DNA from: Psychromonas sp030397575
Lineage (GTDB): Bacteria; Pseudomonadota; Gammaproteobacteria; Enterobacterales; Psychromonadaceae
Strand: one strand, 5' to 3'
DNA: 64,000 bases
Assembly (NCBI RefSeq): GCF_046250175.1
Contig: NZ_CP176468.1
The notes beneath the pieces were generated by a model. The model did not search any database. It was given only the letters and a program-made list of their open reading frames with translations, and was not told the DNA's origin. The position numbers and the translations under genes are program-made. This document shows, piece by piece, positions 7,329-17,272 of this stretch; position 1 is the stretch's first letter, and each line of letters opens with the position of its first letter.

Positions 7329-10175
7329 ATGTTGGCAAGTAATGTGAAACAATTTGAGCAGCTTGAAGAAACCTTATTAGCTTGTATTGATAAAGCGCGT
7401 ATCTTTACTGAGCCAGCTCAGTTACTTGCCTATGGGACTGATGCTAGTTTTTATCGCTTAGTGCCTAAGATAGTAGTGCGTTTGCATAATGCGAATGAAG
7501 TTATTTATACACTTCGAAGTTGTGCTGCCTTAAACATCTCTTGCACATTTAGAGCAGCGGGAACCAGTTTGTCTGGCCAAGCGGTATCTGATTCAGTATT
7601 AATTACATTAAGTGATCAATGGCGTGGGCATGAAATACTTGAACAAGGTCATAAGATTACATTACAACCGGGTGTTATAGGTGCTGATGCGAATAAATAT
7701 CTATTACCTTATGGTCGTAAAATAGGTCCTGATCCTGCTTCTATCAATACCTGCAAAATAGGTGGGATAGCTGCTAATAATGCCAGTGGTATGTGTTGTG
7801 GTGTCGCACAAAACTCATATCGAACAGTCGATAGTATGCAGCTTATTTTTGCTGATGGAACGCAATTAAATACTGCCGATAATAACAGTGTGAGTCGCTT
7901 TAAAATGTCTCATCCTTCTTTAATTAATGACCTTAAAGATCTGTGTGAACAAGTAAAAAATGACAGCGCTTTAAGTAAGTTAATTAAACATAAGTATCGC
8001 CTTAAAAATACCACTGGCTATTCCCTAAATGCCTTAGTGGACTACCAAGATCCGATTGATGTAATTCAACATTTAATGATTGGTTCAGAAGGCACTTTAG
8101 GCTTTATCAAGGAAATTACCTATAACACGGTGATTGAGCATCGATATAAAGCCTCTGCATTAATTGTATTCAATGATATTGAAACGGCTTGCCAAGTGGT
8201 TTCTGTATTAGCGAAACTACCTGTGTCAGCGGTGGAAATGATGGATGGGCGAGCTATGCATTCGATTGCAGATAAACCTGGTATGGCTGCTTTTATTAAG
8301 CAGTTAGACTTAGAGGTCGGCACCTTATTAATAGAATCTAGAGCCAGTGACTTAGAGAGTCTTAATCAGCAGTGTGCGGCCGTGATGGAGGCTATTTCTA
8401 ATTATACCGTTAAAGAATCCATCGAGTTTACGCGCGACCCAAGTGTGGTAGAAAGCTTGTGGGCAATACGCAAAGGTTTGTTTCCTGCTGTTGGGGCTGT
8501 TCGAGAAGTTGGTACAACAGTAATCATAGAAGATGTCGCTTTTCCTGTACAGCATTTAGCGGCAGGGGTTAGAGATTTACAGGCGCTGTTTGATCAGTTT
8601 GATTACCATGAAGCAATTATTTTTGGTCATGCATTAGATGGTAACTTACACTTTGTATTCACACAAAGCTTTGAAACAGAATCTGAAATAGTTCGTTACA
8701 GTGATTTTATGGATGCATTAACTCAGTTAGTGGCGATTAAACATAAAGGCTCACTAAAAGCAGAGCATGGTACAGGCAGAAACATGGCTCCATACGTCGA
8801 ATTAGAGTGGGGCAAAGCAGGCTATGCATTAATGCAGAAGATTAAAGCGATTTTTGATCCCAACGGATTATTGAATCCTGGTGTGATTATTAATGAAAGT
8901 AGCCAAGCACATATTGAAAATCTAAAACCAATGCCTGCCGCGGATGATCTAATTGACCGTTGTATTGAGTGTGGCTTTTGTGAACCCGTTTGTCCGTCAC
9001 GTACGCTGACATTATCACCGCGTCAGCGTATTGTGTTGTACCGAGAGATGAAACGTAGTGAACAAAGCGGTGATAGTGCATACAGTAAATCTTTAGCAGA
9101 TACTTTTCAGTATCAAGGTATTGATACCTGTGCAGCGACTGGGCTATGTGCAGACCGTTGCCCGGTGGGAATTAATACTGGTGATCTCGTAAAAAAATTA
9201 CGTTCTCTAAAATATCAACAGTTTGCACCTATTGCTCGTTGGACTGCGAATCATTTTAGTACTACGAATAAATTATTAAATGTAGGCTTGAAGGTTAACC
9301 AAGTCGCTCAAAAAACCTTTGGCTCTGCTCGGCTTAATAAAGCTAGTAAAGGCATTGCAAATCTATCTAATAACGGAGTACAACGTTGGTCGGCAGAAGT
9401 GCCTGGCGCAAATACTTTTAAGTTAAAAAGTACTTTCAATAAGCTTCATGGTCAACAAAACGATAAAAAAGTTGTGTATTTAGCATCCTGTTCAAGTCGA
9501 AGCATGGGGCAGCAAGCTGATAATAAAGATCAACGTTCTTTGACTGAAGTGACTAGCTCTCTGTTAGCTAAAGCAGGTTTTGATGTAATCATTCCAGATA
9601 ATATTAATGACCTTTGTTGTGGTCAGCCACATGATAGCAAAGGCTTTTTTGATATAGCAAAACAGAAATCAGCGCAACTGGAAACTGCGTTATGGGAAGC
9701 TAGTGAGCATGGCAAGTGGCCTGTGTTAATGGATACTAGCCCTTGTGCAAAACGCAGTATTGAGGCTTTTTCAGAAGAAACTGTACAGCAGATGCAGGTA
9801 GTAGAGCCGAGTTTGTTTGTACTTAATTATTTGGTTGAATACTTGAATATTACGCCGCTACAAGAGCCGATTATGTTACACATTACTTGTAGTACACGAA
9901 AAATGGCATTAGATAAACAGATGCTACAGTTAGCACAGCAGTGTGCTTCTGAAGTGATTGTCCCTGAGCACATTGAATGTTGTGGTTGGGCTGGTGATAA
10001 AGGTTTTACAACACCTGAATTAAATAGTGCTGCATTATCACCTTTAAGGTCGCAAATACCCAATGGATGTACTCGAGGTTATAGTAATAGCCGTACTTGT
10101 GAGATAGGTTTATCACACCATAGTGGCATTGCTTACCAGTCTATTTTGTACTTGGTTGATGAAGTCAGTAGCTAA
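7329..10175 (+). CDS. FAD-linked oxidase with Fe-S and CCG domains, D-lactate dehydrogenase (Dld-II)-like
   Basis: The 948-residue enzyme fuses a flavoprotein to an electron-transfer module. Order: FAD-binding type 4 domain (about 40-230, with FRAAGTSLSGQA); FAD-oxidase C-terminal domain (about 250-525, with GHALDGNLHF and LKAEHGTGRN); two 4Fe-4S cysteine clusters (CIECGFCEPVCP near 545 and CAATGLCADRCP near 600); then two CCG domains (LCCGQ near 762, ECCGWAGDKG near 883). This matches the Shewanella Dld-II/YdiJ group, which oxidises D-2-hydroxyacids, usually D-lactate to pyruvate, and passes electrons to the quinone pool. ATG 7329 is preferred over GTG 7326 because AAGGAG lies five bases ahead. 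No lactate permease is adjacent, so the exact substrate is inferred. Confidence 0.85.
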   Translation: MLASNVKQFEQLEETLLACIDKARIFTEPAQLLAYGTDASFYRLVPKIVVRLHNANEVIYTLRSCAALNISCTFRAAGTSLSGQAVSDSVLITLSDQWRGHEILEQGHKITLQPGVIGADANKYLLPYGRKIGPDPASINTCKIGGIAANNASGMCCGVAQNSYRTVDSMQLIFADGTQLNTADNNSVSRFKMSHPSLINDLKDLCEQVKNDSALSKLIKHKYRLKNTTGYSLNALVDYQDPIDVIQHLMIGSEGTLGFIKEITYNTVIEHRYKASALIVFNDIETACQVVSVLAKLPVSAVEMMDGRAMHSIADKPGMAAFIKQLDLEVGTLLIESRASDLESLNQQCAAVMEAISNYTVKESIEFTRDPSVVESLWAIRKGLFPAVGAVREVGTTVIIEDVAFPVQHLAAGVRDLQALFDQFDYHEAIIFGHALDGNLHFVFTQSFETESEIVRYSDFMDALTQLVAIKHKGSLKAEHGTGRNMAPYVELEWGKAGYALMQKIKAIFDPNGLLNPGVIINESSQAHIENLKPMPAADDLIDRCIECGFCEPVCPSRTLTLSPRQRIVLYREMKRSEQSGDSAYSKSLADTFQYQGIDTCAATGLCADRCPVGINTGDLVKKLRSLKYQQFAPIARWTANHFSTTNKLLNVGLKVNQVAQKTFGSARLNKASKGIANLSNNGVQRWSAEVPGANTFKLKSTFNKLHGQQNDKKVVYLASCSSRSMGQQADNKDQRSLTEVTSSLLAKAGFDVIIPDNINDLCCGQPHDSKGFFDIAKQKSAQLETALWEASEHGKWPVLMDTSPCAKRSIEAFSEETVQQMQVVEPSLFVLNYLVEYLNITPLQEPIMLHITCSTRKMALDKQMLQLAQQCASEVIVPEHIECCGWAGDKGFTTPELNSAALSPLRSQIPNGCTRGYSNSRTCEIGLSHHSGIAYQSILYLVDEVSS

Positions 10176-10239
10176 ATCAAAAGTTACAGTCGTCTTTTAA
10201 TGAGTGTCCTTGACAAGTATTACATATTATGAATACTTG

Positions 10240-11157
10240 TTAAGGGCACGGATATTGTTGACTAAACTCGTTAAATTTTTGCAGTAAAAAGTCGATTACC
10301 ATGCGTAACTTCTTTCTTGGATATTCAGTTTGTAAGTAGACTAGCTGCACTGGTACATCTTCGCTGCGGTACTCTTTTAATAAAATGATCAATCTGCCTT
10401 GTTCAACATCTTTAGCAATATCTATCCAGTTTTTATAGGCGATCCCATGGCCGGCAATCGCCCATTCCCTTAACAGTGCGCCATCATTGGTGGTTTTAGC
10501 TGGCTCAATACTAAGATCTAATGCTTGGTTATCTTTTTGAAATTTCCATATATGTTGTTTGTTTTTACCTAAATTCCAGTTTAATAAACGATGCTGTTGT
10601 AACTCGGCAGGACTGTTTGGTTGACCATGCTGTTTAATATAATCTGGCGAGGCAACCACATAACGTGGTGATGAAGCTAGGTATCTACGCTTTAATGGCG
10701 AGTCTGCTAAATGCCCATAACGTAATGCTATTTGTAAGTTTTGCTCTATTAAATCACTGTTGTGATCACTTAAATGCAGCGTCATGGTGACTGAAGGTGT
10801 TGCGGATAAAAATTCTTCTAGCCAGTGACTAACTATATTGCGACCTAAGTCAGATGGCACACTTAACCCTATATCACCGCTCACTTGGTCATTATTGTTG
10901 TTTAACGTATTACTGGCGACTTCCAATATTTGAATGGCGTCTTTACTGCTTTCAATGAACAATTTTCCCTCTTCGGTTAATTGCATATTTCGCGTGGAAC
11001 GAATAAATATTTGGCAGTTTAGCCTTTTCTCCAAGCGTTTAAGTGCAGCGCTTGCTGCCGCTGGCGTTAAGTTTAATTCTCGGCTAGCAGCAGAAATACT
11101 GTTCAGATCGGCAATTCGAATCGCCAATTTCAGGTCGTTTAAATGATACATATTCAA
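10240..11157 (-). CDS. LysR-family transcriptional regulator
   Basis: The 305-residue protein has the LysR layout: an N-terminal winged helix-turn-helix (about 3-62, with AASRELNLTPAAASAALKRLE) and a periplasmic-binding-protein-like effector domain (about 88-295). Such proteins are DNA-binding tetramers that respond to a small molecule. It is transcribed away from the nitroreductase gene across a short AT-rich gap of about 170 bases. LysR regulators usually control the divergent neighbour as well as themselves, so the nitroreductase is the likely target. Control of the upstream D-lactate-dehydrogenase-like gene, which converges on it, is less likely. Confidence 0.93.
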   Translation of the reverse strand: MNMYHLNDLKLAIRIADLNSISAASRELNLTPAAASAALKRLEKRLNCQIFIRSTRNMQLTEEGKLFIESSKDAIQILEVASNTLNNNNDQVSGDIGLSVPSDLGRNIVSHWLEEFLSATPSVTMTLHLSDHNSDLIEQNLQIALRYGHLADSPLKRRYLASSPRYVVASPDYIKQHGQPNSPAELQQHRLLNWNLGKNKQHIWKFQKDNQALDLSIEPAKTTNDGALLREWAIAGHGIAYKNWIDIAKDVEQGRLIILLKEYRSEDVPVQLVYLQTEYPRKKLRMVIDFLLQKFNEFSQQYPCP

Positions 11158-11332
11158 AAATAATTTTAAAGTTATTCAAATTTATTCGTTATTATCAAAT
11201 AAAATAATCAAGCGTACAATGTATTTATAAACTAGCAGTGGGTCTATGAATCCAGCTTATTTTTATATCGGTAACATCGCTGGTGTTATGAATATTAAAT
11301 TCTTTGATTTAAGTACGACGAAAGGTATGTCT

Positions 11333-12010
11333 ATGAAGCAAACAACAAATGAGACGCACGAGCAAATTATTAGTGATTTAGCGACACGTTATACAACCAA
11401 AAAATACGATCCTAGCAAGAAAGTGTCACAACAGGATTTAGCGGTGCTGTATGAAAGTTTGCGTCTTTCTCCTTCTTCAATTAATTCTCAGCCGTGGAAG
11501 TTTATTGTGATTGAAAGTGATGCTGCAAAACAGAGAATGCATGACTCTTTTGCCAATAAACATCAGTTTAATCAGCACCTAATATTTGATAGTTCGCATA
11601 TTATTTTATTTGCACACAATCCAACTTATACCCGTGCTGATTATGCAAAAGTCGTTGATAAAGGTATACAGGATAAACGCACTGCATTAGAAAATAGAGA
11701 AAAAGCCTTTGGTGGATTCCATTTTGCTGAGAGCAATACTGACCAGCAAGGGAATAACAGTGCATGGACTAAAGCACAGCTTTATATTGCATTAGGTAAT
11801 GCAATGCATACATTGGCGCGTTTGAAAGTTGACTCAACGCCTATGGAAGGCATTGACCATGAACTCGTTGGTGAGATATTCGCTGAAGAGCTAAATGGTT
11901 TCGAATGTCACGTTGCATTGGTTATTGGTTACCATCATGCTTCTGAAGATTACAATTTTAGTTTACCTAAAACACGCCTAGCATTATCAGATGTATTAAC
12001 GGTTCTTTAA
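11333..12010 (+). CDS. NfsB-like NAD(P)H nitroreductase
   Basis: This is an FMN-dependent, oxygen-insensitive nitroreductase of the NfsB/FRase family, which reduces nitroaromatics, quinones or flavins using NAD(P)H. The hallmark N-terminal block is present (RYTTKKYDP, then LRLSPSSINSQPWKFIVIES), giving the FMN-contact residues. From ATG 11333 the product is 225 residues, close to the 217 of E. coli NfsB, and AAAGG lies seven bases upstream. Two earlier in-frame starts (11246, 11327) give unneeded N-terminal extensions. It is divergent from the LysR gene and probably under its control. The physiological substrate is unknown. Confidence 0.88.
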   Translation: MKQTTNETHEQIISDLATRYTTKKYDPSKKVSQQDLAVLYESLRLSPSSINSQPWKFIVIESDAAKQRMHDSFANKHQFNQHLIFDSSHIILFAHNPTYTRADYAKVVDKGIQDKRTALENREKAFGGFHFAESNTDQQGNNSAWTKAQLYIALGNAMHTLARLKVDSTPMEGIDHELVGEIFAEELNGFECHVALVIGYHHASEDYNFSLPKTRLALSDVLTVL

Positions 12011-12046
12011 TCAACTAAGTTTCTGAACAGTTAGGTCTTTTATAAA

Positions 12047-12084
12047 AATAATGACTTGAAGTGATATCATTTCAAGTCATTATT
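12047..12084. repeat. 38-bp near-perfect palindrome
   Basis: Two 19-base arms (12047-12065 and 12066-12084) are complementary except for one G-T pair, centred on GATATC with no loop. It follows the nitroreductase gene but has no T-tract, so it may be a transcription stop, an operator or a repeat relic. Confidence 0.7.
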
Positions 12085-12123
12085 GACACTTTTGAATCAA
12101 TTTGTAACCCGTTCTTTAGTGCT

Positions 12124-12192
12124 AATACTAATTATATTCAATCAGTTTTTTATCAAGCAAACTAGAACAGTTAGCTCGCTTGATTGATATCA
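12124..12192. repeat. Possible relic of the palindromic repeat family
   Basis: TAATACTAATTATATTCAAT (12124 on) resembles the terminal repeat of the 45.8-kb element, and the far end reads GATTGATATC where that element has GATTGGTAT. In between is an imperfect hairpin (ATCAAGC/GCTTGAT). The rest of the 401-base gap 12011-12411 shows no gene. It must hold the efflux-operon promoter, which I cannot place. Confidence 0.3.
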
Positions 12193-12411
12193 AATTAAGC
12201 TTTGCAACTACCTCTTAATATTTACCTCCCTTGTTTTGCGTAACGTTTGTTACAATTTCTCCATATTTTCTTCACAATCTTTTCCGGTTTTTACTTTATG
12301 ATGAATGCAATACCATTGATGACAATTAAGATCATTCGCTTAATTTTATTGGTGTTAGCTGTTATAAACACTACCTATACGCTTTACCTCACTTTAAATA
12401 GAAGAAATAAA

Positions 12412-13494
12412 ATGAAAAAATTCAACCCAGTTTTTATCTTAATAAGTTTTTTACTGAGTCTATTTAGCAGTTTTGCTATGGCACTCACGCCTTCTCCAGC
12501 AGTGCCTATTTATAGCGAGGTAGTCGGTGCTTATGAAGTATCAGAATCCTTATCTTTAATTGGAAAGTTACAAGCTAAGGAGTATGTGAGCATCGAGTCT
12601 GAGGTTGCGGCCAAAGTAACCCAAATTGCAGTGCAAGCTAATCAAAAAGTTAAAAAGGGTCAGCTGCTTATAAAGTTGAATAGTGCTGGTGCCAATGCAT
12701 TATTAGCTGAAGCAAAAGCTTATTTAGCCAATGAGCAACGTACCTTAAAAGATTATCAGCGTCTTATCGGTAAACAAGCGATCACGCAAACAGAGTTAGA
12801 TAGCCAAGCTTCAGTCGTTGCAATCGGTAAAGCTCGATTATTAGCCGCACAGGTGTTTATTGATAATCACAATATTACTGCACCTTTTGATGGCACCATA
12901 GGGTTATTAGATTTTAGCGAAGGTAAGATGGTTGCAATTAGCGAGTCGCTTTTGACACTAGATAACCTTTCCGAAATGACCTTAGATTTACCTGTTCCAG
13001 AACGTTACCTTTCTAAAATACAAGTAGGCATGGAAGTATCAGCTAAAACACGTGCTTGGGGGGATCAACCTTTTGTAGGTAGAGTGGTTGCGATTGATTC
13101 TCGTATTAATCCAGATACATTAAATTTACGTGTTCGGTTACTTTTTGATAATAAAGATGAGTTTTTAAAACCGGGTATGTTGATGTCTGCGAACTTAGTG
13201 TTTAATGCCGTTAATGAGCCTATTATAGCTGTGCAATCTTTAGAGTATTCAGGCACTAAACGTTTTGTTTATGTCGTTGGTGACGATAATAAAGTATCTC
13301 GTCGAGAAGTAGTATTAGGTCCCCGTATTAGAGACCAGGCTGTGATTGCATCAGGTTTAGAGATTGGTGAGCGAATTGTTGTGCAAGGTCTGGTTAATAT
13401 GCGTGACGGACTAACTATTAAAGATTTAAGTACAGTAGAGCAAGCCGGTGAAACCACCGTGAATGTTAATGCGTTACAGAAGGATAACAAATAA
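12412..13494 (+). CDS. RND efflux periplasmic adaptor (membrane fusion protein)
   Basis: The adaptor subunit of a tripartite efflux pump links the inner-membrane transporter to an outer-membrane channel. From ATG 12412 the product is 360 residues with a cleavable Sec signal ending near FAMA. The long upstream frame from 12247 adds a second hydrophobic stretch and is not needed. Order: beta-barrel strand, lipoyl/biotinyl-like half (about 55-85, KVTQIAVQANQKVKKGQLL), short alpha-hairpin, second lipoyl half (about 150-180, ITAPFDGTIG), beta-barrel and membrane-proximal domain. There is no lipobox cysteine. The stop overlaps the pump gene start (TAATG), so the two are translationally coupled. No outer-membrane partner gene is nearby; TolC is presumably encoded elsewhere. 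Confidence 0.93.
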   Translation: MKKFNPVFILISFLLSLFSSFAMALTPSPAVPIYSEVVGAYEVSESLSLIGKLQAKEYVSIESEVAAKVTQIAVQANQKVKKGQLLIKLNSAGANALLAEAKAYLANEQRTLKDYQRLIGKQAITQTELDSQASVVAIGKARLLAAQVFIDNHNITAPFDGTIGLLDFSEGKMVAISESLLTLDNLSEMTLDLPVPERYLSKIQVGMEVSAKTRAWGDQPFVGRVVAIDSRINPDTLNLRVRLLFDNKDEFLKPGMLMSANLVFNAVNEPIIAVQSLEYSGTKRFVYVVGDDNKVSRREVVLGPRIRDQAVIASGLEIGERIVVQGLVNMRDGLTIKDLSTVEQAGETTVNVNALQKDNK

Positions 13495-16400
13495 TGTGGT
13501 TATCCGATGTATCAGTAAAACGACCGGTAATGGCCATTGTAATGAGCCTATTACTTTGTGTTTTTGGGATTGTCTCTTTTGAAAAGCTAGCTGTTAGAGA
13601 GATGCCTGATGTAGAAAGTCCAGTGGTATCGATTACTACTCGTTATGAAGGTGCTAGTGCTACCATCATGGAAAGTCAGGTGACGTCAGTGATCGAGGAT
13701 CAAGTGACAGGTATCAGTGGCATTGACGAAGTAGAATCGGTCACTCGTAATGGCATGTCGCGTATTACTGTCACCTTTGATATCGGTTGGGATCTTACCG
13801 AAGGGGTGAGTGATATACGAGATGCCGTTGCTAAAGCGGAAGGGGCCTTACCAGATGAAGCTGATGAGCCAATTGTGTCAAAAGATGATGGTTCTGGTGA
13901 GCCTTCTTTATACATTAATCTCAGGTCCTCAACCATGGACCGAACTCAACTAACCGATTACGCCGAGCGTGCTCTAACGGACCGATTCAGCTTAATCAGT
14001 GGAGTGAGTTCAGTCAATGTGACTGGTGGTTTATACAAAGTCATGTACGTTAAGTTATTGCCGGATTTAATGGCAGGGCGATCTGTCACTGTCAATGATA
14101 TTCTTTCTGCATTAGAAGCTGAAAATGTAGAAAGCCCCGGCGGCGAAGTACGCAATGATACAACAGTTATGTCAGTACGAACTGCGCGCTTGTATGCACA
14201 GCCTGAGGATTTTGATTATTTAGTGGTACGTCGTGCTAATGACGGTACTCCTATCTACTTAAAAGATGTGGCAGAAGTAAATGTTGGGGCTGAAAATGAG
14301 AACTCTGCGTTTAAAAATAATGGCATTGTTAATATCAGTTTAGGGGTTGTTACACAAACCGATGCAAACCCTTTAGATGTTGCCGCTGCAGTGCGATCTG
14401 AAGTTGATAAAATCCAACAATTCTTACCTGAAAATACTGAGTTAGAATTAAATTATGATTCTACGGTATTCATTGAGCGTTCCATTGATGAAGTATATAA
14501 CACGCTATTAATCACCGGAGGGTTAGTGGTCTTGGTGTTATATATCTTTATTGGTCAAGCTCGAGCAACCATTATTCCTGCGATCACAGTACCTGTTTCT
14601 CTGATTTCTGCTTTCATTGCCGCTTATTACTTTGGTTTTTCGATCAATCTTATTACTTTAATGGCGCTTATTTTATCGATAGGCTTAGTGGTGGATGATG
14701 CGATTGTAGTGGTGGAGAATATATTCCACCATATTGAGCAAGGTGAAAAACCGTTAATGGCTGCTTATAAAGGCACCAGAGAGGTTGGCTTTGCTGTAAT
14801 AGCAACAACGTTAGTGTTAGTGATGGTCTTCCTACCTATTTCATTTATGGATGGCATGGTTGGATTATTGTTCACTGAATTTTCTGTGTTATTAGCAATG
14901 TCGGTGATTTTCTCCTCGTTTATCGCATTGACGTTAACTCCAGTTTTAGCCAGTAAAATGCTCAAGGAGCATCAGCAACAAAATCGCTTTAATCGTTGGG
15001 TGGATAAACAATTTTCCCGTTTAGAGGGCGTTTATCGTGGTGGTTTAGGTTATGCCATTAAATTACGTTTAGCGGCACCTTTGGTTATTCTTGCTTGTAT
15101 CGCGGGCAGTTACTTCTTGATGAAACAAGTGCCATCGCAACTTGCACCGAAAGAGGATAGGGGGGTTATCTTTGCCTTTGTAAAAGCCGCAGAAGGCACC
15201 AGCTTTAATCGTATGTCTGCGAATATGGATTTAATCCAAGAACGTCTATTACCTTTATTGGGACAAGGCGTGATTAGATCCTTTAGTACACAAGCACCTG
15301 CTTTTGGCGGCAATGCCGGAGATCAAACGGGCTTTGTTATCATGGTGCTAGAGGATTGGAATGAACGTACCGTTTCGGCTAATCAGGCATTAGGGTTAGT
15401 GAAGAGAACGTTAGGTGACTTACCTGATATTCGGGTTCGACCTTTATTACCTGGTTTCCGTGGCGGATCTAGCGATCAAGTAGAGTTTGTTTTAGGCGGT
15501 TCTGATTATAGTGAGTTAGGTAAATACGCTGAGCTATTAAGACAACAAGCAGAAGCTGATGGGATGGTTGTTGGTAGTGATTTAGATTATTCAGAAAAAA
15601 CACCCGAATTGTTAGTTTCTTTGGATAAAGAGCGTGCTGCAGAATTAGGCGTTAGCTTAGATGAAATCTCTGAAACTTTAGAAGTGATGCTTGGGGGGAA
15701 GAGTGATACTACTTATGTAGAGCGTGGTGAAGAGTATGATGTTTACCTACGTGGCGATGAAAATAGCTTTAATAATGTGAGTGATTTAAGCCAAATTTAC
15801 ATGCGCACTAAAGATGGTGAATTGATTACATTAGATACATTAGCAGATATTGAAGAAGTCGCGTCTGCTAGTCGCCTATCGCATTTTAATAAGCAAAAAT
15901 CTATTACGCTTGGTGGTAGTGCAGCGGAAGGTAAATCATTAGGTGAAGTGTTAGATTATTTGGATGCCAAAGCTATCGAACTATTTCCAAGCGATATTAC
16001 TGTTTCATACACTGGTGAATCACAGGAGTACCGCGAAAATAGCAGCAGTGTGTTAATTGTTTTTGGGTTGGCATTACTGGTGGCTTACCTAGTATTAGCA
16101 GCTCAGTTTGAAAGCTTTATTAATCCACTCGTCGTTATGTTTACCGTACCGATGGGGGTTTTAGGTGGTTTCATTGGTATGGTGTTAATGAATCAAGGCC
16201 TGAACATCTACAGTCAAATTGGCATGATCATGCTGATTGGCATGGTGACTAAAAACGGCATTTTAATTGTAGAGTTTGCCAATCAGTTACGTGACCGTGG
16301 TAAGAGCTTAGATACTGCTATTATTGATGCTGCTGCGCGTCGACTTCGTCCGATCTTAATGACGGCATTTACTACCTTAGCTGGCTCCATTCCATTGATT

Positions 16401-16613
16401 TTATCTGTCGGAGCAGGCTCTGAAAGTCGTATATCAGTGGGGACGGTGGTGTTCTTCGGAATGGCCTTTGCTACAATCGTAACATTATTTGTTATTCCGG
16501 CCATGTATCGATTGATTTCCGGGAGTACGCATTCACCGGGCCATGTTGAAGCATTGTTAAATGAAGAACTGCGTTTGAGTGAAGCAATGTCAAAGCAAGA
16601 TAAATCAGTATAA
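13494..16613 (+). CDS. RND-family (HAE1-type) efflux transporter
   Basis: This inner-membrane proton antiporter of 1039 residues is the usual length for AcrB/MexB relatives. It has TM1 at the N-terminus (VKRPVMAIVMSLLLCVFGIV), a large periplasmic porter domain, TM2-6, a second porter domain and TM8-12. TM4 carries the proton-relay acidic pair (GLVVDDAIVVVEN, Asp-Asp near 402-403), and a conserved lysine in TM10 follows IGMVTKNGILIVEF. The second residues after the start, WLSDVSVKRP, match the cytoplasmic start of the family. It pairs with the adaptor upstream. The subfamily resembles Vibrio Vex-type and MdtB/C-like pumps. Substrates cannot be predicted with confidence; drugs, bile salts or solvents are typical. 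Confidence 0.95.
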   Translation: MWLSDVSVKRPVMAIVMSLLLCVFGIVSFEKLAVREMPDVESPVVSITTRYEGASATIMESQVTSVIEDQVTGISGIDEVESVTRNGMSRITVTFDIGWDLTEGVSDIRDAVAKAEGALPDEADEPIVSKDDGSGEPSLYINLRSSTMDRTQLTDYAERALTDRFSLISGVSSVNVTGGLYKVMYVKLLPDLMAGRSVTVNDILSALEAENVESPGGEVRNDTTVMSVRTARLYAQPEDFDYLVVRRANDGTPIYLKDVAEVNVGAENENSAFKNNGIVNISLGVVTQTDANPLDVAAAVRSEVDKIQQFLPENTELELNYDSTVFIERSIDEVYNTLLITGGLVVLVLYIFIGQARATIIPAITVPVSLISAFIAAYYFGFSINLITLMALILSIGLVVDDAIVVVENIFHHIEQGEKPLMAAYKGTREVGFAVIATTLVLVMVFLPISFMDGMVGLLFTEFSVLLAMSVIFSSFIALTLTPVLASKMLKEHQQQNRFNRWVDKQFSRLEGVYRGGLGYAIKLRLAAPLVILACIAGSYFLMKQVPSQLAPKEDRGVIFAFVKAAEGTSFNRMSANMDLIQERLLPLLGQGVIRSFSTQAPAFGGNAGDQTGFVIMVLEDWNERTVSANQALGLVKRTLGDLPDIRVRPLLPGFRGGSSDQVEFVLGGSDYSELGKYAELLRQQAEADGMVVGSDLDYSEKTPELLVSLDKERAAELGVSLDEISETLEVMLGGKSDTTYVERGEEYDVYLRGDENSFNNVSDLSQIYMRTKDGELITLDTLADIEEVASASRLSHFNKQKSITLGGSAAEGKSLGEVLDYLDAKAIELFPSDITVSYTGESQEYRENSSSVLIVFGLALLVAYLVLAAQFESFINPLVVMFTVPMGVLGGFIGMVLMNQGLNIYSQIGMIMLIGMVTKNGILIVEFANQLRDRGKSLDTAIIDAAARRLRPILMTAFTTLAGSIPLILSVGAGSESRISVGTVVFFGMAFATIVTLFVIPAMYRLISGSTHSPGHVEALLNEELRLSEAMSKQDKSV

Positions 16614-16633
16614 GTTAATGATAAAGTGATGCT

Positions 16634-16670
16634 AAAAAGCGAGGAGAGTAACAACTTCTCGCTTTTTTTA
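16634..16670 (+). terminator. Intrinsic terminator of the efflux operon
   Basis: A 10-bp stem (AAGCGAGGAG/CTTCTCGCTT, one G-U pair) is followed by a run of seven T. Confidence 0.9.
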
Positions 16671-16750
16671 TATTCGCAGAGAAATTGTTCTTAAACTCCT
16701 TTCTAAAATTTAGTACCCTCTGGGCTTTAATTAATAAAACAGGGTTTATC

Positions 16751-17224
16751 ATGCTTAAGTTTATTTTAATTGTGGCGATTGTAATCGTGGCATTTTTTGT
16801 TTTTCAATCGATGACTTCAGGGAGAGATGCACCTGTAAACATCCAAAAAGGGCAAGGCTTCCTAGCTGAAAATGCAACGAAAGAAGGCGTTGTTAGTACT
16901 GATTCAGGTTTACAGTACTTAGTGTTAGAAAAAGGTGAAGGAACAGAGCACCCAACAGCAAAGAGTAAAGTTAAAGTACATTACCATGGTACATTAATTG
17001 ATGGCACTGTATTTGACAGTTCTGTGGAACGTGGTGAGCCAATCTCTTTTGGTTTAAACCAAGTGATTCCGGGCTGGACTGAAGGTGTACAATTAATGGT
17101 AGAAGGTGATAAATTCCGTTTCTTTATCCCAAGTCGACTTGCTTATGGTAATCGTAGTGCAGGTAAAATTCCTGCTGGTTCATTATTGATTTTTGATGTT
17201 GAATTACTAAAAATTAATCCATAA
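16751..17224 (+). CDS. Membrane-anchored FKBP-type peptidyl-prolyl isomerase
   Basis: The protein has 157 residues from ATG 16751. A TTG-started 22-residue extension upstream is not needed. It has one N-terminal hydrophobic helix (about 2-19) that is a membrane anchor or signal, then a linker and one FKBP domain (about 55-155). The domain shows VKVHYHGTLIDGTVFDSS, then PISFGLNQVIPGWTEGVQLM and IPSRLAYGN, the canonical ligand pocket and active-site residues. FKBPs catalyse cis-trans isomerisation of proline bonds and act as folding helpers, here most likely in the periplasm. It resembles FklB/FkpA domains but lacks the N-terminal dimerisation domain of those proteins. Confidence 0.9.
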   Translation: MLKFILIVAIVIVAFFVFQSMTSGRDAPVNIQKGQGFLAENATKEGVVSTDSGLQYLVLEKGEGTEHPTAKSKVKVHYHGTLIDGTVFDSSVERGEPISFGLNQVIPGWTEGVQLMVEGDKFRFFIPSRLAYGNRSAGKIPAGSLLIFDVELLKINP

Positions 17225-17233
17225 TGATTTGAT

Positions 17234-17268
17234 AACAATACACCTTTAATCATGAGAGGTGTATTGTT
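17234..17268. terminator. Hairpin between convergent FKBP and sdaA genes
   Basis: A 12-bp perfect stem (AACAATACACCT/AGGTGTATTGTT, 11-base loop) sits in the 48-base convergent gap. There is no strong T-tract on either strand, so its stopping activity is inferred from position. Confidence 0.55.
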
Positions 17269-17272
17269 GTGC

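Noticed and set aside
12247..12411. 55-residue extension of the efflux adaptor
   Set aside because: It would put a second hydrophobic segment ahead of a complete signal peptide starting at 12412.
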